Source: Rhodopila sp.
GTDB taxonomy: Bacteria; Pseudomonadota; Alphaproteobacteria; Acetobacterales; Acetobacteraceae
Assembly (NCBI GenBank): GCA_031291715.1
Contig: JARLIN010000281.1
Coordinates: 1-38,903, forward strand
DNA: 38,903 bases
Direction: 5' to 3'
Positions 24,365 to 33,436 of the stretch are shown in pieces. The notes beneath the pieces were generated by a model. It saw only the letters and a program-made list of their open reading frames with translations, was not told where the DNA came from and did no database searches. The stretch's first letter is position 1, and every line of letters begins with the position of its first letter. The translations under genes were made by a program, and so were the position numbers.

Positions 24365-25597
24365 TTATACCTTGGCCAAGGAACAGCCGCCCTTGTCGAG
24401 CGGCCGGAACGCCTGGTCCGCCGGGGTAGAGGCGACGGGCTTGTAATAATCCCACGGACCCTTGCTCTCCGACGGCTTCTTAACTTCCCACAGGTAGGAC
24501 GGGTGGATCTTGCGTCCGTCCACGCGGATGGAGCCCTTGCCGAAACAATCATCGTCGGTCGGCATCGCCTTGAGGCGCGCGACCGTCGCGGCGCCGTCCT
24601 TCTTCGCCTGTTCGATGCCCATGGCCGAGGCGGCCTTCAGATAATGCAGTGTCGAGGAATAGACCCCGGCCTGCACCATGGTCGGGCGAACGCCCTTCAC
24701 CTTGGCGGTGAAGCGGTCGGAGAAGGCGCGGGTGCGGTCGTTCATGTCCCAGTAGAAACTGTCGGTCAGCACGATCCCCTGCGCGACGTCCAGACCAAGC
24801 GAGTGGATATCGCTCAGGAACAGCAGCAGGCCGGCGAGCTGCATCTTGATGCCGAACTCTTTCGCCTGCTTGATCGTGTTGATCGTGTCGGTGCCGGCAT
24901 TCGCCATGCCGATAACCTTCGCGCCGCTGGCCTGCGCCTGGATCAGGTAGGAGGAGAAATCGGTCGTGCCGGGGAAAGCATAGGCTACGCCGCCAAGGAC
25001 CTTGCCGCCGGCGCCGGTGACGAATTCGGTGGTGTCGCGCTGCAGCGCCTTGCCGAACGCATAGTCCGCGGTGATGAAGAACCAGGAGTCGCCGCCGGCC
25101 TTCACCATCGCCGCGCCGGTCGATTGCGCCAGCATATAGGTGTCGTACACCCAATGGATCGTGTTGGCGTTACAACCGGTCCCGGTCAGATCGGAGGTCG
25201 CCGCGCCGGAATTCAGATAGACCTTGTTCTTCTCCTTGGCGACGTTGGCAACCGCCAAAGCGACGCCGGAATTGGCCACCTCGACGATCAGGTCCACACC
25301 GTCCCGGTCGAACCATTCGCGCGCGATGGTTGTGCCCACATCGGGCTTATTGAGGTGATCGGCGGCCAGAACCTCAACCTTGAAGCCCTTGCTGGAAACC
25401 CCGTACTCCTCCAGTGCCTGGTGCACCGCGGCGACCGCGCCGGGGCCGGCCAGGTCCTTGTAGGGGCCGGACATGTCGGTGAGGCAGCCGATCTTCAGTG
25501 TCGGCACCGCCTGCGCCCGCCCCGATGCCATCGGCGCGATCGTAGCAGCAGCGGAAGCAAGGCTACCCAGCGTGACGGCACGGCGCGAGATTTTCAT
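24365..25597 (-). CDS. ABC transporter substrate-binding protein, LivK/HAAT type (copy 1)
   Basis: This is the first of two tandem binding proteins, 410 residues. The signal peptide has a Ser-Arg-Arg start (MKISRRAVTLGSLASAAATI) and probable cleavage after AQA near residue 30; it may use the Tat or Sec route. The mature protein starts TLKIGCLTDMSGPYKDLAGP, then VEVLAADHLNKPDVGTTIAR and FITADYAFGKALQRDTTEFV. Relative to copy 2 the ligand-contact start differs (YKDLAGPG versus YTNTGGIT), so the two may bind different ligands. It lies 87 bases downstream of livF, a larger gap than the rest of the operon, which could hold an internal promoter or processing site. Confidence 0.93.
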   Translation of the reverse strand: MKISRRAVTLGSLASAAATIAPMASGRAQAVPTLKIGCLTDMSGPYKDLAGPGAVAAVHQALEEYGVSSKGFKVEVLAADHLNKPDVGTTIAREWFDRDGVDLIVEVANSGVALAVANVAKEKNKVYLNSGAATSDLTGTGCNANTIHWVYDTYMLAQSTGAAMVKAGGDSWFFITADYAFGKALQRDTTEFVTGAGGKVLGGVAYAFPGTTDFSSYLIQAQASGAKVIGMANAGTDTINTIKQAKEFGIKMQLAGLLLFLSDIHSLGLDVAQGIVLTDSFYWDMNDRTRAFSDRFTAKVKGVRPTMVQAGVYSSTLHYLKAASAMGIEQAKKDGAATVARLKAMPTDDDCFGKGSIRVDGRKIHPSYLWEVKKPSESKGPWDYYKPVASTPADQAFRPLDKGGCSLAKV

Positions 25598-25684
25598 GAC
25601 ACCAGTTCCCTCCGGAGCCTTCTTAAAGGCGCCCCAGTTTTCCTTGCCGAACAGGATTATGGACGGGTCGGCCCCGCCATATTG

Positions 25685-26372
<688 letters not shown>

Positions 26373-26380
<8 letters not shown>

Positions 26381-27125
26381 CGGCGGTTCCCAGGTAGGCG
26401 GCGATCACTTCGGGATTCTTCGACACCGTGTCGTAGGTGCCCTCTGCCAGCACCTTGCCGCGGGTCAGCACGGTGATCTTGTCGCACAGGCCCTCGACGA
26501 CCGAGAGGTTGTGCTCGACCATCAGGATCGTGCGGCCATTGCGGATACGCGCGATCAACTGGACAATACGGTCCACGTCGCCATGCGCCATGCCGGCCGT
26601 CGGTTCGTCCAGCAGCATCATCTCCGGGTCGAGCGCCAGCGTCGTGGCGATCTCCAGCGCGCGCTTCAGGCCGTACGACAGGTCGCTGACCACGGTTTCC
26701 GCGTAGCCGGACAGGCCGACATCGAACAGCAGTTCCCGGGCGCGGTCGTCGAAGACCTTCAGCGTGCTTTCCGAACGCCAGAAGTCGAAGCTTGCGCCGC
26801 GCGCACGCTGCAACGCCAGCCGGACGTTCTCCAGTGCGGTAAGGTGCGGAAAAACCGCCGAAATCTGGAAGCTGCGTACCAGCCCCAGCCTCGCCACCAT
26901 GGCCGGCTTCATGCCGGTGATGTCACGGCCCTTGAATTTGATCTTGCCGCGTGTGGGGGGCAAGAAAGAAGTCAGCAGGTTGAAGCACGTCGTCTTGCCC
27001 GCGCCGTTGGGGCCGATCAAAGCATGGATCGTCCCCGCCTTAACGCGCAGCTCAACGCCATCGACGGCCACGAAGCCGCCGAATTCACGCGTCAGACCTT
27101 CTGTCTCCAGGATGGTGTCTGTCAC
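26373..27125 (-). CDS. livG: ABC transporter ATP-binding protein LivG
   Basis: This is the first gene of the liv operon; 250 residues. Walker A is GPNGAGKTT, the signature is LSYGLKRALEIATTLA (the LSYG variant normal for LivG), and Walker B is MMLLDEPTAGMAHGD, followed by ILMVEHNLSVVEGLCDKITVL. LivG forms the ATPase pair with LivF. Initiation is at GTG (27125), with GAGGAG about 10 bases upstream. A short perfect palindrome (27144-27157) lies about 20 bases before the start and could be an operator. The end overlaps livF by 8 bases. Confidence 0.96.
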
Positions 27126-27143
27126 CCCCGGACGTCTCCTCGT

Positions 27144-27157
27144 TGGAATTGATTCCA
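27144..27157. promoter_or_regulatory. Palindrome upstream of livG, candidate operator
   Basis: TGGAAT (27144-27149), a two-base centre and ATTCCA (27152-27157) form a perfect dyad 19 bases before the livG GTG. An AT-rich stretch (TTTGCATATACC, plus-strand reading) adjoins it at 27171-27182. Together they may form the operon's promoter/operator. No regulator gene is adjacent. Confidence 0.4.
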
Positions 27158-27327
27158 GTATGCGTGGCGTTTTGCATATACCGCGCCCCGGTGCAAGGCC
27201 GGACTCCGATACAAAATGCCTGAACGATCCGATTGGGTCGCGGGTCGCTCGCCTTGGTGACGGCGCCGGTGCCGCGCCTGGGGCTGTGCGGACGGACGCA
27301 AGGCCGTTACAGAAGCCAACCAGATCA

Positions 27328-27346
27328 ACCGGCCGGCCAGGCCGGT
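27328..27346. repeat. Perfect 7-bp GC-rich hairpin upstream of the efflux operon
   Basis: ACCGGCC (27328-27334) and GGCCGGT (27340-27346) are exact complements around GGCCA, about 30 bases before the GTG start of the outer membrane factor gene. It could be a leader hairpin or an operator half-site pair. Confidence 0.4.
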
Positions 27347-27378
27347 CCCGGACCGAGGCGCCAAAGGATGCCTGATTC

Positions 27379-28902
27379 GTGAGACGTCATCCGCTGCCTG
27401 TTCTTTCCCGAGTCGCAGCCGCTGTCCTGCCGCTGGCGGGCTGCGATGTCGGGTCCGCCTACAGGCGGCCGGCCCTGGACGTGCCGGACGCCTATCGCGC
27501 GACTCCCATGACCGAGGCGGCCGCGTGGCCGCCGATGGACTGGTGGCACGGGTTCCGGTCGGAGGAACTGGACAAGCTGATCGCGGCGGCACGAGCAGGC
27601 AACTTCGATATCGCGGCGGCGATCGCGCGCGTCCGGCAGGCGGATGCGCAGGTGCGAATCGCCGGTGCCCCGCTGCTGCCGGATATCAGCGGAAGCGGTA
27701 ACGCGAGCTGGCAGCATGAGGGCCTGGGCGCCGGCAGCAGCAGCCGGCTGGGCAGCAATGCCTTCGGCGGCTCGAATGCGAGCATCGACTTCCACACTTA
27801 CAGCGCCGGGCTGAATGCCAGCTATATGCTGGATTTCTGGGGCCAGAACCGCGCCGCCCGCCAGTCCGCGGTCGCCTCCGCCATGTTCAGCCGGTTCGAC
27901 CAGCAGACCGTGGCGCTGACGGTCGTGACCAATGTCGCGAACACCTGGTTCACCGCCCTCTCACTGGCCGATCGGCTGACGGTGGCCCGCCAGAACCTGA
28001 GGGACGCGGAGCAGACCCTGGCGGTGATCCAGGGCCGCTTCGACGCCGGCACCGCCAGCGCGCTGGATATCGCCCAGCAGGCGGCCCTGGTCGCAGGAGA
28101 ACGTGCCCTTATCCCCAATTTCAGCAACCAGTTGGAGCAGGAATTGATCGCCCTGGGCATCCTGACCGGTCAGCCGCCGGAGCGGATTACCGCCCAGCCT
28201 GGTACGCTGACCGCGCTGGGCCTGCCCCCGGTCGCATCCGGCCTGCCGTCGGAACTGCTTGCGCGCCGGCCGGACGTCGCAGCGGCCGAGGCGCAGCTCA
28301 TCGCGCAGAATTTTAGTATCACGGTGGCGCGCGCGGCATTCTTTCCCAGTATCCAGTTGACCGCCAGCGCCGGCTATCAGGCGTCCGCGCTGAACCACCT
28401 GGTGACCCCCGGCGGGGCGCTCGCCGCCGCGGCCGCGGGCCTGACCCTGCCGATCTTCGACGGCGGCACGCTGCGTGGACAGCTTGATCTGGCCAAGGGC
28501 CGCTACGACGAACTTCTGGCGGACTACCGCAAGGCCGTCGTGCAGGCCTTTACCGACGTCGATAACGCATTGACCGCCTGGCGCTACACCACCGAGCAGG
28601 AGAAACTTCAGCGTATCGCCGTCGAGACGGCCCTGCGGGCCGCGACTATCGCGCGCGCGCAGATGGCGGCGGGGACGGTGGATATCACCACCGTGCTGAA
28701 CGCGGAGACGACGCTGTTCAACGACGAGGACACGCTGGTCCAGGTCCGCCTCGCCCGTGCACAAGCCCTGCTGAACCTCTACAAAGCGCTTGGTGGAGGC
28801 TGGGTGGAACCCGATCGCCCGGTCACCGATCAGTTTCCCGGCCTGAAACCGGGCATGGTCCCCGGTGGCGTCGCGCTTCCGGTAGGAGGCAACCTACAAT
28901 GA
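27379..28902 (+). CDS. RND efflux outer membrane lipoprotein, NodT family
   Basis: This is the TolC-like outer membrane channel of the tripartite pump encoded by this and the next three genes. The 507-residue product has a signal ending in a lipobox (Leu-Ala-Gly before Cys22), so it is a lipoprotein. The family start YRRPALDVPDAYR, with WWHGFRSEELDKLI near residue 54, leads into two OEP repeats. The second repeat begins LARRPDVAAAEAQLIAQNFS and contains ARAAFFPSIQLTASAGYQ. Initiation is at GTG with AAAGGA about 11 bases upstream; the nearby ATG at 27367 runs into a stop. It is followed after 61 bases by the membrane fusion protein. Having the outer membrane factor first in the operon is less usual than last. 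Confidence 0.95.
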   Translation: MRRHPLPVLSRVAAAVLPLAGCDVGSAYRRPALDVPDAYRATPMTEAAAWPPMDWWHGFRSEELDKLIAAARAGNFDIAAAIARVRQADAQVRIAGAPLLPDISGSGNASWQHEGLGAGSSSRLGSNAFGGSNASIDFHTYSAGLNASYMLDFWGQNRAARQSAVASAMFSRFDQQTVALTVVTNVANTWFTALSLADRLTVARQNLRDAEQTLAVIQGRFDAGTASALDIAQQAALVAGERALIPNFSNQLEQELIALGILTGQPPERITAQPGTLTALGLPPVASGLPSELLARRPDVAAAEAQLIAQNFSITVARAAFFPSIQLTASAGYQASALNHLVTPGGALAAAAAGLTLPIFDGGTLRGQLDLAKGRYDELLADYRKAVVQAFTDVDNALTAWRYTTEQEKLQRIAVETALRAATIARAQMAAGTVDITTVLNAETTLFNDEDTLVQVRLARAQALLNLYKALGGGWVEPDRPVTDQFPGLKPGMVPGGVALPVGGNLQ

Positions 28903-28963
28903 AAGATTGCCGAAACGGCCAATCGGCCCGATATCGCCGTAAGGGTACCGAAGGCTCCGTTGC

Positions 28964-30205
28964 ATGGACGCTCTGACCCGAGAACCGGTCCGTACACGCG
29001 CCCGCTCCCGCCTGCGTGGCTGGGGTGTGACGCTGCTGTGCCTGCTGGTCGTCGCCGCGATCGGCTGGGCGATCTGGTTCTTCCCGTCGGCGGCTCCCTC
29101 GACCAAGGGGCGTGACCGCGACGCGGGTCAGGCGATCCCGGTGCTGGCCGCGGTCGCGGCGACAAAGGACGTGCCGGTCTATCTGGACGGGTTGGGGACC
29201 GTGCAGGCTTTCAACACCGTCACGATGAAGGCGATGGTGGATGGCCCGCTGCTTTCGGTGAACTTCAAGGAAGGCCAGGACGTCCACAAGGGCGACGTGC
29301 TGGCGCAGATCGATCCGCGCACCTATCAGGCGGCCTTGGACAACGCGACCGCCAAGAAAGCCCAGGATGAGGCGCAGCTTGCCAACGCCCGCCTGGATCT
29401 GGCGCGCTACCAGAAGCTGGTGGCGAACAACTATACGTCCGCGCAGCAGGCCGACACGTCCAAGGCGCAGGTCGCGCAGTTTCAGGCCCTCGTGCAGCAG
29501 GACCAGGCTCAGATCGACACGGCACGGACTCAGCTCAGCTACACCACGATCGTCGCGCCGATCGACGGGCGAACCGGCATCCGGCAGCTCGATGCGGGGA
29601 ATATCGTACACGCGGCCGACCCGATCGGCATGGTGGTGATCACGCAGCTGCAGCCGATTTCGGTTCTGTTCACCCTGCCGCAGCAGACGCTGCCGGCGGT
29701 GGCACGCGCGCTGGCAGCCGGCCGCGCGACGGCGTTGGCGCAGGACGCCACCGGGGGCGCCTCGCGGCTTTTGGATACCGGGGCGCTGACCGTGCTGGAC
29801 AATCAGGTCGATTCCACCACGGGCACGATCAAGTTGAAGGCAACATTCCCGAATGCCCAAAGCCGTTTATGGCCGGGCGGTTTCGTCAACGTGCGGCTCC
29901 AGGTCGATGTGGCGAAGGACGCGGTCGTCGTGCCGCCCGCGGCGATCCAGCGCGGACCGCGCGGGGCTTACGTTTTCGTGATTGGGGACGGTGACACGGC
30001 GAAGCGGCAGGCGGTGACGGTCGGCTATGAAGACGAGCAGGCCTCGGTGGTAACCGCCGGCCTGAAGGGCGGGGAGAAAGTGGTGATCGACGGCGCCTCC
30101 CGCCTGTCGGACGGCAGCAAGGTCAGCCTGGCTAAACCGGACGCGGAGGCGGCGACCGGGCCGGGTCAGCCAACCGCGCCGGGCACCAGCCGGCAGCGGC
30201 AATAG
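28964..30205 (+). CDS. mdtA: RND efflux membrane fusion protein, MdtA-like
   Basis: This periplasmic adaptor links the RND pumps to the outer membrane channel. The 413-residue protein has a basic N-terminus, one membrane anchor (WGVTLLCLLVVAAIGWAIWF, residues 20-39) and the lipoyl half-motif VKAMVDGPLLSVNFKEGQDVHKGDVLAQID. A coiled-coil hairpin covers about residues 125-190 (LDLARYQKLVANNYTSAQQA), then the second lipoyl half (YTTIVAPIDGRTGIRQLDAGN) and beta-barrel and membrane-proximal domains. The disordered C-terminus is Pro/Gly/Thr-rich. Its sequence and the two RND genes behind it match the MdtABC arrangement. Only 3 bases separate it from the next gene. Confidence 0.95.
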   Translation: MDALTREPVRTRARSRLRGWGVTLLCLLVVAAIGWAIWFFPSAAPSTKGRDRDAGQAIPVLAAVAATKDVPVYLDGLGTVQAFNTVTMKAMVDGPLLSVNFKEGQDVHKGDVLAQIDPRTYQAALDNATAKKAQDEAQLANARLDLARYQKLVANNYTSAQQADTSKAQVAQFQALVQQDQAQIDTARTQLSYTTIVAPIDGRTGIRQLDAGNIVHAADPIGMVVITQLQPISVLFTLPQQTLPAVARALAAGRATALAQDATGGASRLLDTGALTVLDNQVDSTTGTIKLKATFPNAQSRLWPGGFVNVRLQVDVAKDAVVVPPAAIQRGPRGAYVFVIGDGDTAKRQAVTVGYEDEQASVVTAGLKGGEKVVIDGASRLSDGSKVSLAKPDAEAATGPGQPTAPGTSRQRQ

Positions 30206-30208
30206 GCG

Positions 30209-33200
30209 ATGAGCATCTCGGCGCCCTTCATCGCGCGCCCGATCGCCACCTGGCTGCTCGCGCTGGCCATCTTGCTGGCCGGTGCGCTGGGCTATCGCGC
30301 GCTTCCGGTCTCCGCGCTGCCCGAGGTCGATTTTCCGACCATCCAGGTGGTGACCCAGTTGCCGGGCGCCAGTCCGGAAACCACCGAGACCTTGATCACC
30401 GCCTCGCTGGAACGCCAGTTCGGCCAGATTCCCGGCCTGCTGCTGATGACCTCGCAGAGTGCCGAGGGCACCAGCCAGATCACCCTGCAATTCGCGCTGA
30501 ACCGGTCGATGGATTCAGCGGCGCAGGATGTGCAGGCGGCGATCAACGCCGCGGCCGGTACCTTGCCGTCGAATCTGCCGTATCCGCCGACCTACTCGAA
30601 GGTGAATCCCGCCGATGCGCCGATCCTGACCCTGGCGCTGACCTCCGAGGGGCTGCCGATCGACGCCGTCAGCGACGCCGCCGACACGCTGCTGCAGCCG
30701 AAGCTGTCCGAGATCGACGGGGTAGGGCGGGTCACCGTTCAGGGCGGCATGCGCCCGGCGGTTCGGGTGCGGGTCGATCCGGCACGGCTGGCCGCCTATG
30801 GCCTGGCGATGGAGGATGTGCGCAACGCGGTCGCGGCTGCCAACGTCAACGGCGCCAAGGGCGGGTTCGATGGGCCTCGCCTGGCGTTTTCGCTGGGCGC
30901 CAACGACCAGCTTGTCGATGCGGCCGCCTACCAGAACCTGGTGATCGCCTGGCGCAACGGTGCGCCGGTGCGGTTGTCCGCCGTGGGCAGCGTGGTGAGT
31001 GGGGTGGAGAACGACCGGGTCGGGGCGATCTATGACGGCACGCCGGCGGTGGTGCTGGACATCCAGCGCCAACCCGGGGCGAATATCGTGCAAACGGTGC
31101 AGGCGATCCAGGAGGCGCTGCCCCGGCTGCGCAAGGCGATCCCGTCGGGGATCAAGGTCTCGATCGTGACGGATCGCACCGAGACGATCCGCGCATCGGT
31201 CGCAGACGTTCAGTACACCCTGATCATGTCCGTCGTGCTGGTCGTGCTGGTGATCTTCGTCTTCCTGCGCAGCCCGCGGGCGACCTTCATCCCCGCCGTC
31301 GCGCTGCCGCTGTCGCTCATCGGCACGTTCGGAATCATGCAGTTGCTGGGCTTCGGCCTGGACAATCTGTCCCTGATGGCACTGACGGTCGCCACCGGCT
31401 TCGTCGTGGACGACGCGATCGTCATGATCGAGAACGTCGTCCGCTTCATCGAGCGCGGGGTGCCGCCGCTGGAGGCCGCCTTCCGGGGCGCCGCGCAGAT
31501 CGGTTTCACCATCGTCTCGCTGACCGTGTCGCTGATCGCGGTGTTCATCCCATTGCTGTTCATGACCGGCGTGGTCGGCCGGCTGTTCAAGGAGTTCTCC
31601 GTCACGCTGGCGGTGTCGGTGGTGGTTTCGGCGATCGTCTCGCTGACGCTGACCCCGATGATGTGCGGGCGGCTGCTGCGCCCCGCGCACGACCACAAGG
31701 CGGGTCTGATCGCCCGCCTGAGCGAGCGGGGGTTCGACCGGCTGCTGGCAGGGTATCGCCGCACCTTGGACTGGAGCTTCCGTCATCAGACGTTCGTGCT
31801 GGCGGTCGGTGGACTGACCCTGGCGGGCACGCTGGGTCTCTATATGGTTGTGCCGAAGGGCTTCCTGCCGCGCCAGGACACCGGTGTGGTGCTGGCGGTG
31901 ACCGAGGCGGCCCAGAGCGCCTCGATCCCCAAGCTGATCGCGCTGCAAACGCGCATGGCCGAGGTGATCCGGCGGGACAAGGCGGTCACCGGCGTGGTGT
32001 CGTTCGCCGGCGCCGGCACAATCAACACGACGCCCAACACCGGCCGGCTGACGATCGCGCTAAAGCCGATCGGCGCGCGTGACCCGATGGATGTGGTGAT
32101 CACGCGGATGCAGGCCGCGATCGCTGGCATCCCCGGACTCACCGCGTTCTTCCAGCCGGTGCAGGACATCCAGATCGGCACCCGGGTCAGCCGGACGCCG
32201 TTCCAATATACGCTGATAGATACGGATGCGGCCGAACTCGCGACCTGGGCGCCGCGGCTGCGCGACAGGCTCGCCAGCCTGCCGGAACTGCGGGCGGTGG
32301 CGAGCGACCAGCAGGACGAGGGGTTTCGCACCTTCATCACCGTTGACCGCGACGCGGCGATGCGCCTGGGCGTGTCGATGCAGGCGATCGAGGACACGCT
32401 GTACGACGCCTTCGGGCAGCGCCAGATCTCCACCATTTTCGGCCAGGCCAATCAGTATCGCGTGGTGCTGGAAGCCGATCCGCTGTGGCAGGGCGATCCG
32501 AACAGCCTGCGCCTGCTGTACGTCCCTGGGCTGAACAACGTGCAGGTGCCGCTATCCGCCGTGGCGCGGGTCGATCGGGTCACCGCGCCGCTGGTGATCA
32601 CGCACCAGGAGCAGTTTCCCGCGGTCACCCTGAGTTTCGACCTCGCACCTGGTTACGCGTTGGGTCATGCGATCGATGCTGTCGCACGGGCCGAGAAGGA
32701 TATCGGCATGCCGGAAACGATCACCGGCAGCTATTCCGGCGACGCGGCCGAGTTCCGGTCGTCCTTGTCCGCCGAACCCTGGCTGATCCTGGCGGCGGTG
32801 GTGGTGATCTACATTGTCCTGGGCGTACTGTATGAGAGCTGGATCCACCCGGTCACCATCCTTTCGACGCTGCCATCGGCCGGCATTGGCGCGCTGCTGG
32901 CGCTGATGATCTGCGGCATCGACCTGTCGCTGGTGGCGCTGGTCGGGATCGTGCTGCTGATGGGTATCGTCAAGAAGAACGCGATCATGATGGTGGACTT
33001 CGCCATCGAGGCGGAGCGCACCCGCGGCCTTTCCCCGCACGATGCGATGCGCGAGGCCTGCCTGCTGCGTTTCCGCCCGATCATGATGACGACGATGGCC
33101 GCTCTGCTGGGTGCCCTGCCGCTGGTGGTTGAACGCGGGGCCGGGTCGGAGCTTCGCTTCCCGCTGGGCGTTACCATCATCGGCGGCTTGCTGCTGTCAC

Positions 33201-33304
33201 AGTTCCTGACGCTCTACACGACCCCGGCAATCTATCTGGCGTTCGAGCGCCTTCGTCTGCGGATGGCCGGCCCCGGATCACCCGAACCCGCGGCGGCGGA
33301 GTAG
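30209..33304 (+). CDS. mdtB: RND efflux transporter, MdtB-like (HAE1 family)
   Basis: This inner-membrane proton/drug antiporter has 1031 residues and the 12-helix, two-large-loop RND layout. Start MSISAPFIARPIATWLLALA, porter segment LPEVDFPTIQVVTQLPGASPE. The proton-relay pair is Asp-Asp in GFVVDDAIVMIENVVRFIERG, and the relay Lys is in MGIVKKNAIMMVDFAIEAER. Length and motifs are intact, so it should be functional. In E. coli the MdtB and MdtC pumps assemble as a B2C heterotrimer; the two adjacent paralogues here suggest the same. A 132-base gap separates it from mdtC, filled by a 41-codon ORF. Confidence 0.95.
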   Translation: MSISAPFIARPIATWLLALAILLAGALGYRALPVSALPEVDFPTIQVVTQLPGASPETTETLITASLERQFGQIPGLLLMTSQSAEGTSQITLQFALNRSMDSAAQDVQAAINAAAGTLPSNLPYPPTYSKVNPADAPILTLALTSEGLPIDAVSDAADTLLQPKLSEIDGVGRVTVQGGMRPAVRVRVDPARLAAYGLAMEDVRNAVAAANVNGAKGGFDGPRLAFSLGANDQLVDAAAYQNLVIAWRNGAPVRLSAVGSVVSGVENDRVGAIYDGTPAVVLDIQRQPGANIVQTVQAIQEALPRLRKAIPSGIKVSIVTDRTETIRASVADVQYTLIMSVVLVVLVIFVFLRSPRATFIPAVALPLSLIGTFGIMQLLGFGLDNLSLMALTVATGFVVDDAIVMIENVVRFIERGVPPLEAAFRGAAQIGFTIVSLTVSLIAVFIPLLFMTGVVGRLFKEFSVTLAVSVVVSAIVSLTLTPMMCGRLLRPAHDHKAGLIARLSERGFDRLLAGYRRTLDWSFRHQTFVLAVGGLTLAGTLGLYMVVPKGFLPRQDTGVVLAVTEAAQSASIPKLIALQTRMAEVIRRDKAVTGVVSFAGAGTINTTPNTGRLTIALKPIGARDPMDVVITRMQAAIAGIPGLTAFFQPVQDIQIGTRVSRTPFQYTLIDTDAAELATWAPRLRDRLASLPELRAVASDQQDEGFRTFITVDRDAAMRLGVSMQAIEDTLYDAFGQRQISTIFGQANQYRVVLEADPLWQGDPNSLRLLYVPGLNNVQVPLSAVARVDRVTAPLVITHQEQFPAVTLSFDLAPGYALGHAIDAVARAEKDIGMPETITGSYSGDAAEFRSSLSAEPWLILAAVVVIYIVLGVLYESWIHPVTILSTLPSAGIGALLALMICGIDLSLVALVGIVLLMGIVKKNAIMMVDFAIEAERTRGLSPHDAMREACLLRFRPIMMTTMAALLGALPLVVERGAGSELRFPLGVTIIGGLLLSQFLTLYTTPAIYLAFERLRLRMAGPGSPEPAAAE

Positions 33305-33307
33305 GCA

Positions 33308-33433
33308 ATGCCGGTGGTGGCGCAGCACGCGATACCAGTTATGCCGGTGATCGAACAGGTGATGATGGCACAGACCGTGCCCCTCTTGTCATGGTCGCAC
33401 CGCCCCGGCAGCGTCCGCACCGGCACGGCCTGA
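33308..33433 (+). CDS. Small ORF filling the mdtB-mdtC gap, 41 aa
   Basis: The frame opens with ATG 3 bases after the mdtB stop and closes with TGA 3 bases before the mdtC ATG, in the same frame as mdtC. GGAG near the end of mdtB is suitably placed as a ribosome binding site. The product begins MPVVAQHAIPVMPVIEQVMM and has no recognised domain; it is mildly hydrophobic in the first half. It may be translated to keep ribosomes coupled across the gap, or be a chance frame. No homology can be judged. Confidence 0.3.
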   Translation: MPVVAQHAIPVMPVIEQVMMAQTVPLLSWSHRPGSVRTGTA

Positions 33434-33436
33434 CCA

